Shown here: positions 34,374 to 42,795 of the stretch, piece by piece
Layout of the letters: every line of letters starts with the position of its first letter
How positions within the stretch are numbered: position 1 is the stretch's first letter
Assembly: GCA_910580185.1 (NCBI GenBank)
Contig: CAJTWC010000006.1
Location: 35,001-99,000 of the forward strand
DNA length: 64,000 nt
From: an uncultured Bacilli bacterium
Lineage (GTDB): Bacteria > Bacillota_I > Bacilli_A > RF39 > UBA660
Direction of reading: 5' to 3'
Translations under genes and position numbers: made by a program
Notes under the pieces: model-generated
Databases searched by the model: none
Told to the model about the DNA's origin: nothing
The model's input: only the letters and a program-made list of their open reading frames with translations

Positions 34374-35408
34374 ATGACAGAACAAACCATTAACGAATTA
34401 ACAAACTTTTTTCAAAAATTTGGAAAGGAAGAAACAAAACAACCTGCGCAAAGTAATCTACTTTTTGACGATGCTATGAAATATTTTTTTAGTAATATGG
34501 AAGAACGTGGATTGGCAGAGCCTACTAAACATTTCTATAAAGATAAACTCAATGCATTTCGAAAGTTCTTAGTGCAAATCAAGAAAGTTGGGTGTTTAGA
34601 AAAACTTACTGGAGAAGAAATAAAATTTTATATTGAAAGTAAATATTCTAAACACAAAACAAATACGTTTAACTGTCACGCAAGGGCACTAAGAGCTTTC
34701 TTCAATTATCTAGAGAAAGATGGTTATCTAATCGCCAATCCTGCCCGTAATATTAAACCTAAGAAAGTAAGGAAAGAAAAAATAGATTACTTTACGGTAG
34801 ACCAAGTGCGAAAATTAATTACTTCGTTTGATTTGCGTTACAAGTCGGAACTTAGAAATCTATTAATAGTTATGATATTACTTGATACTGGTGTTAGAAA
34901 TAGCGAACTTGTACGAATCAAACTAGAAGATATTAATACTAAGGAAAGAAGTATATACGTTTATTCTACTAAAACCAATACCTTTCGCACGGTCTACTAT
35001 TCAAAAGAAACTGAGAGAATATTCAATGTTTATAGGCGTGAAGTTTTAAAAGGCGCAGAAAAAGGCTCACTCTTTGTTAAATTCCATAACCAATTTAACG
35101 AACCTATTTTAGGTTCATCATTAAATACCGAAATGGTTTATGGATTATTAAGTAGAAAAGCTAAAAAGATATTTGGCGATGGATTTAAGATGAACCCACA
35201 TAAATTTAGACATACGTTTGCAACACACTTTGTAATAAATGGTGGTGATCCTTTTTCACTCCGAGATCTTTTGGGACATACTAATATTGAAACAACAAAG
35301 ATATATGTTGATATGTCACCAAAAGATTTAAAAACTAAACACGCCAAACATTCAATAATCTCAAATATGGAAAATGATGGACAAGCAGAGGTTTATCATG
35401 AAAATTAG
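34374..35408 (+). CDS. Tyrosine recombinase of module 1
   Basis: 344 residues. A SAM-like N-terminal core-binding domain (about 25-120) is followed by the catalytic domain. Active-site residues are visible: R175 (DTGVRNSEL), K200 (YSTKTNTFR), H276 and R279 (NPHKFRHTF), H302 (LLGHTNIETT) and nucleophile Y311. It should catalyse recombination at the CTCCAAA cores around it. AAGGAG precedes the ATG. Its last codons overlap the SymE-like gene. It is nearly identical to the second copy at 41131-42165, with only a few substitutions, so the two probably act on the same sites. Confidence 0.93.
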   Translation: MTEQTINELTNFFQKFGKEETKQPAQSNLLFDDAMKYFFSNMEERGLAEPTKHFYKDKLNAFRKFLVQIKKVGCLEKLTGEEIKFYIESKYSKHKTNTFNCHARALRAFFNYLEKDGYLIANPARNIKPKKVRKEKIDYFTVDQVRKLITSFDLRYKSELRNLLIVMILLDTGVRNSELVRIKLEDINTKERSIYVYSTKTNTFRTVYYSKETERIFNVYRREVLKGAEKGSLFVKFHNQFNEPILGSSLNTEMVYGLLSRKAKKIFGDGFKMNPHKFRHTFATHFVINGGDPFSLRDLLGHTNIETTKIYVDMSPKDLKTKHAKHSIISNMENDGQAEVYHEN

Positions 35409-35571
35409 AAAAATATCTGTTTATAAAGACTTTAAAGAAAATCCATACATTATGTTAAAAGGTAAATGGTTACAAAAATTAGGATTTAATTTTCATGATA
35501 ATATAGAGATATTAACTTGTAAGAATAAAATAACCATTAGAAAGATTAAAGACCCAAAGCCGAAGCTTTGA
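35398..35571 (+). CDS. SymE-like AbrB-fold small protein, module 1
   Basis: 57 residues. PYIMLKGKWLQKLGF followed by an IEILTCKNKITIRKI strand pair matches the SymE-type (AbrB/SpoVT-fold) domain. The ATG at 35398 follows AGAGG and overlaps the recombinase end, so the pair is translationally coupled. SymE homologues are known as toxin-like nucleic-acid-binding proteins. Constant pairing with the recombinase suggests instead a directionality or accessory role; this is inference. Copy 2 at 42155-42328 is identical in sequence. Confidence 0.75.
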   Translation: MKIRKISVYKDFKENPYIMLKGKWLQKLGFNFHDNIEILTCKNKITIRKIKDPKPKL

Positions 35572-35581
35572 GTCTTTTTTA
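35548..35581 (+). terminator. Terminator of the recombinase/SymE operon, module 1
   Basis: Stem AAAGAC(c)CAAAGC / GCTTTG(a)GTCTTT with loop CGAA and T6. It is identical to the copy at 42305-42338. Confidence 0.85.
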
Positions 35582-35622
35582 ACATTTATTTCTGCTTGTC
35601 CAATCGAACGTTATACAGTGGT

Positions 35623-35731
35623 TTTGGAGACCATTATTATACCATTTAACTAATCCCCTGTATGAGATTAATACCTTATAAAATAAAGAAATTAGAAATT
35701 CATAATACCTAGGCGACCAAGTAATTTGGAG
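35623..35731 (-). other. Inverted 102-bp Y segment with two core sites, module 1
   Basis: On the minus strand this reads core (35725-35731), TTACTTGGTCGCCTAGG, the tRNA-Trp 5' half, core (35623-35629), then ACCACTGTATAACG. It is identical, in opposite orientation, to 34047-34155. The outer junction GGACATTAA-core-TTACTTGG is exactly what joining the two element ends would give, that is, the attP sequence. Confidence 0.8.
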
Positions 35732-36018
35732 TTAATGTCCAAGATACCATAGACCTGTCATTATATATATTCTTATTTTATAATTTAGTATATTAACGAT
35801 CAATATATAAATTACACTTTCATTTTACAAAAATAATCAGCATTAATCAATACAAATGTTAACATTTGTATCATATTTTGAAAAAGAACGACGAAATTTT
35901 AAAATCTCGGGCTTCGCCGGTAGGCGTAGCTTTGATAATAGTTAATTCTTTTTCTTAAAAGTATATAAATAACTCTTAAAAAGCAAAACTCCGCAGGGTG
36001 TGGAGAAAGCGGTTCTTT
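35732..36018. repeat. 287-bp inverted repeat X, left copy of module 1
   Basis: A perfect inverse complement of 40701-40987 as far as I can align by eye. It begins at a CTCCAAA core and ends near the AAAGAACCGC hairpin. It contains a 22-base palindrome (35850-35871) and a GC-rich CGGGCTTCGCC segment. No gene is seen in it. Confidence 0.88.
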
Positions 36019-36035
36019 TATTTATATTAATCCTA

Positions 36036-36587
36036 TTACCTAATGCTCCATAAAATGTAGTCTATTTTCTTAATATCAGTCATTTTATAAGTTGTAATTA
36101 CATTATCAAAAGCAGCTATATACTTTTTTGTTGTAGGTTCATTTAAAAAGTCATTAAACCACTTAACTATTTCATCATACAATTTTATTGCATTGTTTAA
36201 TCTTTCTTCTTTAGAATTTCCTTTTAATTCTTTATTTAAATTTTTCAAAATATATTGGTCCCATATAGGCATATTAGGATTAATAGTTGCCAATAACTTA
36301 CTAGAAAAAGATGCTTCTATATTTCCTGTTTTCTCATATAAATACGTAATAATTTCTGAAAAAGTAATATTTTTATTATTCTTATTTTTTTCCATATAAT
36401 CGTAATATACTTTTCTCCAATTAGCATCTCTTCTTACTACATAAAATGAATTAAAATTTCTTTGAAAGTCTTTATCTATAGATACATCTGTCTTTGTAAA
36501 ATTATTCATAATATATTCATACTTATCTAATCCCAAAGAATTTATAATCCAATTCTCTATTATTTTTTCTATACTTAAATCTTTCAT
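36036..36587 (-). CDS. Unknown cargo protein of module 1
   Basis: 183 residues, soluble. The segment FSSKLLATINPNMPIWDQYILKNL recalls a helical family found near restriction-like genes, but no catalytic motif was identified. It lies 17 bases downstream of the PDDEXK gene and is absent from module 2. The ATG has only a weak SD. It is probably co-transcribed with the PDDEXK gene. Confidence 0.68.
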   Translation of the reverse strand: MKDLSIEKIIENWIINSLGLDKYEYIMNNFTKTDVSIDKDFQRNFNSFYVVRRDANWRKVYYDYMEKNKNNKNITFSEIITYLYEKTGNIEASFSSKLLATINPNMPIWDQYILKNLNKELKGNSKEERLNNAIKLYDEIVKWFNDFLNEPTTKKYIAAFDNVITTYKMTDIKKIDYILWSIR

Positions 36588-36604
36588 TTCTACTCCTATA
36601 ACTC

Positions 36605-37048
36605 TTATGCGTCAAACAAACATTCCCAATTATTTAAATATTTATTATCTAAATCTTCAAATTTTCTTATTGGATTATCATTATGTTGTTGTCCATTTTT
36701 ACCAGGTGTATCTAACCAATTTTGATGACTTTCTCTTATGTTTTTAGCCACAATAGAACTAGGCACTATATGATATTCTGGATTATCTAATTCATTTAAT
36801 GAGACAAAAAAGTAAAACACATTATCATCAATAATATTTTCATTTTTCTTATTTAAAGTCCAAACCTTTTGCTTAAATCTAGTTGTCTTTACCTGAATTG
36901 CTATTTGTCTATTAGTTTCTCTATTTATTGCTAGAATGTCAAAATCTTTAGTATTTGACATTGGGACAGCAGCAGTGAATCCCCTTCTTTCTAATTCAGC
37001 AGCAACAAAATATTCTCCACAATTTCCTGTACTAATATTATTATTCAT
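36605..37048 (-). CDS. PDDEXK-type nuclease-like protein, module 1
   Basis: 147 residues with the restriction-endonuclease-like core: E12 (NCGEYFVAAELERRG), D37 (NTKDFDILAI) and Q52-x-K54 (IAIQVKTTR). The C-terminus has a WLDTPGK segment. Such proteins cut DNA or recognise modified or foreign DNA. A close homologue (145 residues) occupies the same place in module 2 (42796-43233), making it the shared cargo gene next to the left X repeat. SD GGAG is present. Confidence 0.8.
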   Translation of the reverse strand: MNNNISTGNCGEYFVAAELERRGFTAAVPMSNTKDFDILAINRETNRQIAIQVKTTRFKQKVWTLNKKNENIIDDNVFYFFVSLNELDNPEYHIVPSSIVAKNIRESHQNWLDTPGKNGQQHNDNPIRKFEDLDNKYLNNWECLFDA

Positions 37049-37210
37049 ATTTTCTCCTTTATTATTATCGTAAAAATTTCGTAAATTTTATTATTTTCTT
37101 TACTAACTAAATTTTAACACCATACATTTCCTAAGTAAAGAATATCAAAGTTATATGTGATAATTACGTTAGTAAGACCATATTTTACATTTAACTTTTT
37201 TGTCGAATTT

Positions 37211-37272
37211 GGTATAATGTAATTAGTTAAAGGGCTCGTATTAGACTTTAATAAGTTTGATACGAGTTTTTT
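37211..37272 (+). promoter_or_regulatory. Leader with promoter and terminator-like hairpin, module 1 cargo operon
   Basis: An extended -10 (TGGTATAAT, hexamer 37213-37218) is followed by a 32-nt hairpin (37235-37266). The 14-bp stem is CTCGTATTAGACTT / AAGTTTGATACGAG with loop TAAT, then T6. The same leader occurs before the HNH gene in module 2 (44314-44376). It looks like an attenuator placed between promoter and first gene. Confidence 0.75.
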
Positions 37273-37302
37273 AGCAAAAATATTAGAGTTAGAGGGGAAA
37301 TA

Positions 37303-38166
37303 ATGGATAAGAAAAATAATATAATTTTGCAGATGTTTGTATCAGCAGTTTTTTTAATAATAATAATTGCAATTATCATTATTCTAGATTTAATTAATAT
37401 AACACAATACATACCTTTTTCCGAAAGATATGATTGGCTTAATATAGCATCAGCAATCATTGGTGGTATTTTGGGAGCAATCACAACGTTGATAGGAGTC
37501 GGAGCAACAATACATTACGAAAAAAAAAGAGATATAAAAAAAGAAATGGAAAATAGAATAAATAATTACTATTCATATTTAACTTTTAGTAAACAACCTG
37601 TAAAAATAACTGTATCGTTAGACTTAATAACTAATATAAAAAATATTAAAAATCAAGTTGTTTTAATTGGAGAGAGTGTAGAAATTACTACTCCTAATTA
37701 CTTTGATATAGAATTAAATTTCGATATGCTAAATAATATTTTTCCAGCTTCCGTAATATTAAATAAATTAACCATATGCTACAACGATGGGATAGTAGAT
37801 AATGAAATCCATTTTAACGATATTGAAAATTTTTATAAATATGTTAATGATTATAATAAAATAACTATTAAAAATGAAAAAACAGTTGCCTTTGTTGCTC
37901 GATGTTTAATGAATAGAGAAAAGAAAGATAAATTAATTAAAGGATTAAAACAATCAAATCGCATAGATATAATCGCTGACATAAGTTTCCTAAATCCTTC
38001 GAAAATCATAACGAAAGGGATATTTTCTACAAATTTGAAATTAACAGCAACTAAAAGACTAGGAAATAAAAATAATATAGGCTCAAATAGGCAAGAATTT
38101 TGTTATGACTCAATAAACAATTACTTTAAATTAGATAGTATCTATCATATCGATGAAAATAAATAA
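37303..38166 (+). CDS. Membrane protein, candidate defence component, module 1
   Basis: 287 residues. Two N-terminal transmembrane helices (about 8-29 and 48-66) are followed by a cytoplasmic coiled segment (HYEKKRDIKKEMENRINNYY) and a soluble domain of unknown fold. GAGGGGAAATA precedes the ATG. It lies directly behind the shared leader hairpin and 53 bases ahead of the HEPN gene. In known defence systems a membrane protein paired with a HEPN protein can serve as effector or sensor; that role is inferred here. Confidence 0.7.
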   Translation: MDKKNNIILQMFVSAVFLIIIIAIIIILDLINITQYIPFSERYDWLNIASAIIGGILGAITTLIGVGATIHYEKKRDIKKEMENRINNYYSYLTFSKQPVKITVSLDLITNIKNIKNQVVLIGESVEITTPNYFDIELNFDMLNNIFPASVILNKLTICYNDGIVDNEIHFNDIENFYKYVNDYNKITIKNEKTVAFVARCLMNREKKDKLIKGLKQSNRIDIIADISFLNPSKIITKGIFSTNLKLTATKRLGNKNNIGSNRQEFCYDSINNYFKLDSIYHIDENK

Positions 38167-38219
38167 AAAGAACTATTTAATTACGGGTATCCAGTATATT
38201 TAAGATAGGTAGTGATTAA

Positions 38220-39278
38220 ATGAAATTATATTATACAAATAAAATTTTAATTAATGGATTGTTTCCTATGAATCGTTTTAAAATAGATGGTTATATACAA
38301 AAAACCGAACGTTATGATGAATCATTAATAAAAACTAAGCATAAAGACTATATTTTCTATATCGGCGGGTATTTAACTAAATCCTGCTACTCAGTAAAGG
38401 GAGAAAAAGGTGCTTTCTATGAATACTTTGAAAATGACGAACCATTTGAAATAGAAATTAATTCACATATTGAAGATAAAGAAAATTTAGAAAAGGAATT
38501 AATAACAAAAATAAACAAAAAAGTTCGCATTTTAGAAAAGAAATTAAGATTAATAACAAACTTAAAAATAGGATTACCCATTTTTAAAGCTACTATTTGT
38601 GATAGTAGTCAAAATATTATTACATGGGTTGGTTCAATGGACAATCAATCTTCTGCATTTGCTATTTCAAAATACACTCCTAAAATGAAAGAGATTTTAG
38701 TAAAAAGATTAAATTTTTATATTTCAGACAAAACACTATTAGAATTAGAAGAAAAAAACGTAAGGTTTAAAAGGGCAATTACTTTTTTTATAAATTCATT
38801 TGTTCCTAGCGATAGCGGCGTGCGCTTTACATTGCTTATTTCAGCATTAGAATCTTTGTTTAATATAAGTGGCGAAGATATAATCAAAACAGTATCTAAA
38901 TATGGGAGTAAAATTTTATTTTTAAGTTGCAAAGATAAGAAAAAAATATCAGAAAAAATACGAAATTATTATGAAATTCGTTCAAATTATGTTCATGGTA
39001 ATACTCCTTTACCTATTACGGAAGAAAACGAATTCGATTTAAGAGAATTAATAAGAGAAATATTACTAATATATTGGTATATTTCTATAAACAAAAATAT
39101 ATTTAATGCTACTGATATAATACATTTTTTAGATATAACTAATCGTAAAAATTTGGATTTAAATATCCAACTATTTATAAAAGCACTCCATATAACAAAT
39201 TATGAAGAGTTTTATTATAAAATTAAAACTAAAATAGAAAATAATGATTATAATATACTTTCTGATAAGAGTATTTAA
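38220..39278 (+). CDS. HEPN-domain protein (ApeA-like), candidate RNase effector
   Basis: 352 residues. The C-terminal part (about 200-300) has RFTLLISALESLFNI and the HEPN-type motif R254-SNYV-H259 (Rx4H), with the helical context typical of Apea-like HEPN domains. The N-terminal half (about 1-180) is beta-rich and may sense a trigger. HEPN proteins with Rx4-6H usually cleave RNA in abortive-infection systems. Operon partner is the membrane protein upstream. A module-end terminator follows at 39289-39330. Confidence 0.72.
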   Translation: MKLYYTNKILINGLFPMNRFKIDGYIQKTERYDESLIKTKHKDYIFYIGGYLTKSCYSVKGEKGAFYEYFENDEPFEIEINSHIEDKENLEKELITKINKKVRILEKKLRLITNLKIGLPIFKATICDSSQNIITWVGSMDNQSSAFAISKYTPKMKEILVKRLNFYISDKTLLELEEKNVRFKRAITFFINSFVPSDSGVRFTLLISALESLFNISGEDIIKTVSKYGSKILFLSCKDKKKISEKIRNYYEIRSNYVHGNTPLPITEENEFDLRELIREILLIYWYISINKNIFNATDIIHFLDITNRKNLDLNIQLFIKALHITNYEEFYYKIKTKIENNDYNILSDKSI

Positions 39279-39288
39279 AGGATAACAT

Positions 39289-39331
39289 AAAAGAATCGCT
39301 TTCCCCACACCCCTTTGCGGTTCTTTTGTTT
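39289..39331 (+). terminator. Module-end-like terminator inside cargo 1
   Basis: Stem AAAAGAATCGC / GCGGTTCTTTT around TTTCCCCACACCCCTTT, then GTTTT. It is almost identical to the right end of cargo 2 (47068-47110), which suggests cargo 1 once ended here. Confidence 0.75.
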
Positions 39332-39478
39332 TAAATTTTTGCAAACAATAAAAATCCAGAAAAAATATAATAATTTTAAAATGAAAAAAATATCGAATTT
39401 TAGAAAGTTTTTTCATTTAATTGAAATAACTTTACTTTAAATTAAAAATAATATATAATTTCATTAGAGGTGAAAAGT

Positions 39479-40675
39479 ATGATAGAACGTACAGAATATT
39501 TAGATTTTTTAAAAAAATTAAAAGATAAAAACATAATAAAAGTTGTTACTGGAATAAGAAGATGTGGTAAGTCAACATTATTTGAGTTATATAAAAAATA
39601 TTTATTAGAAAATGGCGTAGATAAAAAACAAATAATTAGTTTAAATTTTGAAAATCCAAAAGATATGATTTTTAATGATTGGAAAGAATTATATACCTAT
39701 ATAGAAGATAAATTATTACCTGATAAAATGAATTATATATTTCTAGATGAGATACAAGTCATCCCAAATTTTGAAAAAACAGTAGATGGACTTTTCATAA
39801 AGAAAAACGTTGATTTATATATAACTGGTTCTAACTCTTATATGCTATCTGGAGAACTTGCAACTTATTTAACTGGTAGATATATGCAGATTCATATGCT
39901 ACCATTATCATTTAAAGAATATTTAAATTATTATGGTAATGATAATGAACTTAAAAAGTATGATACTTACATACAAAATGGTGGCTTTCCATATTTATTA
40001 AATTTAAGTGAAGATAAAGAACTAATAAGAAATTATCTGGATGGAATATATAATACAGTCTTAATGAAGGATGTTATCTCAAGAAATAACATTAAAGATA
40101 CAATGATGTTAGAAAGTATAATTAAATTTATATTTGATAATATCGGTCAATTAGTTTCTACTAACAAAATAAGTAATACCTTAAACTCTAATAATAGAAA
40201 AAATTCTGTTAATACAGTTGAAAGTTACCTTAGTAACTTAATTGACAGCTACATAATATATAAAATATCAAGATATGATATAAAGGGAAAAGAATATCTA
40301 AAAACTGGAGACAAATATTATGTTTGTGATTTAGGTCTAAGAAATTATCTATTAGGAGGAGTTAAAGATTATGGTAGTATTTTAGAAAATATAATATTTC
40401 TAGAATTAAAAAGAAGAGGTTATGAAATATATATAGGTAAGTATGATGAAGAAGAAGTTGATTTTGTAATTAAAAATAATGATGGAATAAAATATATACA
40501 AGTAGCCTTATCAGTTCGAGATGAAGATACTCTAAAAAGAGAATTAACATCTTTAAAAAATATAAAAGATAATTATCCTAAATACTTAATAACACTAGAC
40601 TATGATACAAATGATTTTGACGGTATAAAACAAATAAGTGCTATTGATTTCTTAACTGGAAGAACAAATTTATAA
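39479..40675 (+). CDS. AAA_14/DUF4143-family ATPase
   Basis: 398 residues. Walker A is GIRRCGKST (25-33), Walker B-like YIFLDEIQ, then ITGSNSYML. A C-terminal DUF4143 domain follows with a nuclease-like fold, GYEIYIGKYDEEEVDFVI. Such proteins are common in gut bacteria and mobile DNA, with no firm function. The start at 39479 follows AGAGGTG; TATAAT lies at about 39454-39459. It sits after a module-end terminator, so it may be a later addition. Confidence 0.85.
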   Translation: MIERTEYLDFLKKLKDKNIIKVVTGIRRCGKSTLFELYKKYLLENGVDKKQIISLNFENPKDMIFNDWKELYTYIEDKLLPDKMNYIFLDEIQVIPNFEKTVDGLFIKKNVDLYITGSNSYMLSGELATYLTGRYMQIHMLPLSFKEYLNYYGNDNELKKYDTYIQNGGFPYLLNLSEDKELIRNYLDGIYNTVLMKDVISRNNIKDTMMLESIIKFIFDNIGQLVSTNKISNTLNSNNRKNSVNTVESYLSNLIDSYIIYKISRYDIKGKEYLKTGDKYYVCDLGLRNYLLGGVKDYGSILENIIFLELKRRGYEIYIGKYDEEEVDFVIKNNDGIKYIQVALSVRDEDTLKRELTSLKNIKDNYPKYLITLDYDTNDFDGIKQISAIDFLTGRTNL

Positions 40676-40700
40676 ATACAAAAAAATTATGTACTAATTA

Positions 40701-40987
40701 AAAGAACCGCTTTCTCCACACCCTGCGGAGTTTTGCTTTTTAAGAGTTATTTATATACTTTTAAGAAAAAGAATTAACTATTATCAAAGCTACGCCTACC
40801 GGCGAAGCCCGAGATTTTAAAATTTCGTCGTTCTTTTTCAAAATATGATACAAATGTTAACATTTGTATTGATTAATGCTGATTATTTTTGTAAAATGAA
40901 AGTGTAATTTATATATTGATCGTTAATATACTAAATTATAAAATAAGAATATATATAATGACAGGTCTATGGTATCTTGGACATTAA
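40701..40987. repeat. 287-bp inverted repeat X, right copy of module 1
   Basis: Inverse complement of 35732-36018. It ends at the core 40988-40994, after which the tRNA-Trp 3' half follows (to about 41031). It contains the 22-base palindrome at 40848-40869. Confidence 0.88.
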
Positions 40988-41031
40988 CTCCAAAACCACT
41001 GTTGGGAGTTCGATTCTCTCATCCCCTGCCA
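40988..41031 (+). other. Internal attachment site with tRNA-Trp 3' half between modules
   Basis: GGACATTAA-CTCCAAA-ACCACTGTTGGG: the same 3' half as in the complete tRNA, but preceded by the element arm rather than a tRNA 5' half. No tRNA can form from it. It marks the junction of module 1 and module 2 and is in direct orientation with the cores at 34149 and 47367. Confidence 0.85.
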
Positions 41032-41130
41032 TTTAGAATTTTAAGCAGCAGTGGTGCTGCTTTTTATATTGTTTCTTTTGACGGTTGTTTTGGTCGTATA
41101 AATTACAAATATATTTAGAAGGAGATTTAT

Positions 41131-42165
41131 ATGACAGAACAGACCATTAATGAATTAACAAAATTTTTTCAAAAATTTGGAAAGGAAGAAACAAAACAAC
41201 CTACGCAAAGTAATCTACTTTTTGACGATGCAGTAAATTATTTTTTTAGTAATATGGAAGAACGTGGATTGGCTGAACCCACTAAACATTTTTATAAAGA
41301 TAAACTTAATGCATTCAGAAAGTTCTTAGTGCAAATCAAAAAGGTTGGGTGTTTAGAAAAATTAACAGGAGAAGAAATAAAATTTTATATTGAAAGTAAA
41401 TATTCTAAACATAAAACAAATACATTTAATTGTCACGCAAGAGCACTAAGAGCTTTCTTTAACTATCTAGAAAAAGATGGTTACTTAATTGCCAATCCTG
41501 CCCGTAATATTAAACCTAAGAAAGTAAGGAAAGAAAAAATAGATTACTTTACGGTAGACCAAGTACGAAAGTTAATTACTTCGTTTGATTTACGGTACAA
41601 GTCGGAACTTAGAAATCTATTAATAGTTATGATACTTTTAGATACTGGTGTTAGAAATAGTGAACTTGTACGTATCAAACTAGAAGATATTAATACTAAG
41701 GAGAGAAGTATATACGTTTACTCTACTAAAACCAATACCTTTCGCACGGTCTACTATTCAAAAGAAACAGAGAGAATATTCAATGTTTATAGGCGTGAAG
41801 TTTTAAAAGGAACCGAAAAAGGTTCACTTTTAGTTAAATTCCATAATCAGTTTAACGAACCTATTTTAGGTTCATCATTAAATACTGAAATGGTTTATGG
41901 ATTGTTAAGTAGAAAAGCCAAAAAGATATTTGGTGATGGATTTAAGATGAACCCTCATAAGTTTCGTCATACTTTTGCAACACACTTTGTAATAAATGGT
42001 GGTGATCCTTTTTCACTCCGAGATCTTTTGGGACATACTAATATTGAAACAACAAAGATATATGTTGATATGTCACCAAAAGATTTAAAAACTAAACACG
42101 CCAAACATTCAATAATCTCAAATATGGAAAATGATGGACAAGCAGAGGTTTATCATGAAAATTAG
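41131..42165 (+). CDS. Tyrosine recombinase of module 2
   Basis: 344 residues with the same catalytic set as the first copy (R175, K200, H276, R279, H302, Y311). About seven residues differ, mostly at the N-terminus and near 229-234. The 3' end of the gene and the DNA beyond it are identical to copy 1 for several hundred bases, while the 5' part has scattered silent changes. That pattern suggests gene conversion or repeated recombination. SD AAGGAG; leader lacks the 82-bp insertion. Confidence 0.93.
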   Translation: MTEQTINELTKFFQKFGKEETKQPTQSNLLFDDAVNYFFSNMEERGLAEPTKHFYKDKLNAFRKFLVQIKKVGCLEKLTGEEIKFYIESKYSKHKTNTFNCHARALRAFFNYLEKDGYLIANPARNIKPKKVRKEKIDYFTVDQVRKLITSFDLRYKSELRNLLIVMILLDTGVRNSELVRIKLEDINTKERSIYVYSTKTNTFRTVYYSKETERIFNVYRREVLKGTEKGSLLVKFHNQFNEPILGSSLNTEMVYGLLSRKAKKIFGDGFKMNPHKFRHTFATHFVINGGDPFSLRDLLGHTNIETTKIYVDMSPKDLKTKHAKHSIISNMENDGQAEVYHEN

Positions 42166-42328
42166 AAAAATATCTGTTTATAAAGACTTTAAAGAAAATC
42201 CATACATTATGTTAAAAGGTAAATGGTTACAAAAATTAGGATTTAATTTTCATGATAATATAGAGATATTAACTTGTAAGAATAAAATAACCATTAGAAA
42301 GATTAAAGACCCAAAGCCGAAGCTTTGA
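42155..42328 (+). CDS. SymE-like AbrB-fold small protein, module 2
   Basis: 57 residues, same protein sequence as the copy at 35398-35571. It starts within the end of the recombinase gene (AGAGG-N6-ATG). The terminator follows at 42305-42338. Conservation without change in both modules argues for a retained role with the recombinase. Confidence 0.75.
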   Translation: MKIRKISVYKDFKENPYIMLKGKWLQKLGFNFHDNIEILTCKNKITIRKIKDPKPKL

Positions 42329-42379
42329 GTCTTTTTTAACATTTATTTCTGCTTGTCCAATCGAACGTTATACAGTGGT

Positions 42380-42488
42380 TTTGGAGACCATTATTATACC
42401 ATTTAACTAATCCCCTGTATGAGATTAATACCTTATAAAATAAAGAAATTAGAAATTCATAATACCTAGGCGACCAAGTAATTTGGAG
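42380..42488 (-). other. Inverted 102-bp Y segment with two core sites, module 2
   Basis: Same arrangement as 35623-35731: cores at 42482-42488 and 42380-42386 on the minus strand, with a tRNA-Trp 5' half between them. The outer junction again has the attP-like order GGACATTAA-core-TTACTTGG. Confidence 0.8.
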
Positions 42489-42677
42489 TTAATGTCCAAG
42501 ATACCATAGACCTGTCATTATATATATCTTTATATTTTATAATTTAGTATAGCAATAGTCACTATATAAATTACACTTTCATTTTACAAAAATAATGGGC
42601 ATTAATCAATACAAATGTTAACATTTGTATCATATTTTGAAAAAGAGCGGCGAAATTTCAAAATCTCGGGCTTCGCC
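42489..42677. repeat. Inverted repeat X, left copy of module 2
   Basis: Inverse complement of 47178-47366. Beyond 42677 the two arms diverge, unlike module 1 where the match runs 287 bases. Palindrome at 42609-42630. The remaining bases up to 42795 hold no gene, only a variant of the AAAGCGGTTCTTTT end. Confidence 0.82.
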
Positions 42678-42795
42678 CGAAAGCGGTAATTTCTTCATAG
42701 TTTTTCTTTTTAAAAAGTATTAGTAAATAATCTTAAAAATCAAAAGTCAGAATCGAAATAGGTGTGGGGAAAGCGGTTCTTTTATTTTTATACTC

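Noticed and set aside
35374..35397. Longer start for the SymE-like protein at 35374
   Set aside because: No SD at that place; AGAGG lies correctly before the ATG at 35398, and the extra residues do not belong to the SymE-like domain.
40988..41031. A tRNA-Trp gene between the two modules
   Set aside because: The 3' half is preceded by the element arm, not a tRNA 5' half, so no cloverleaf can form.
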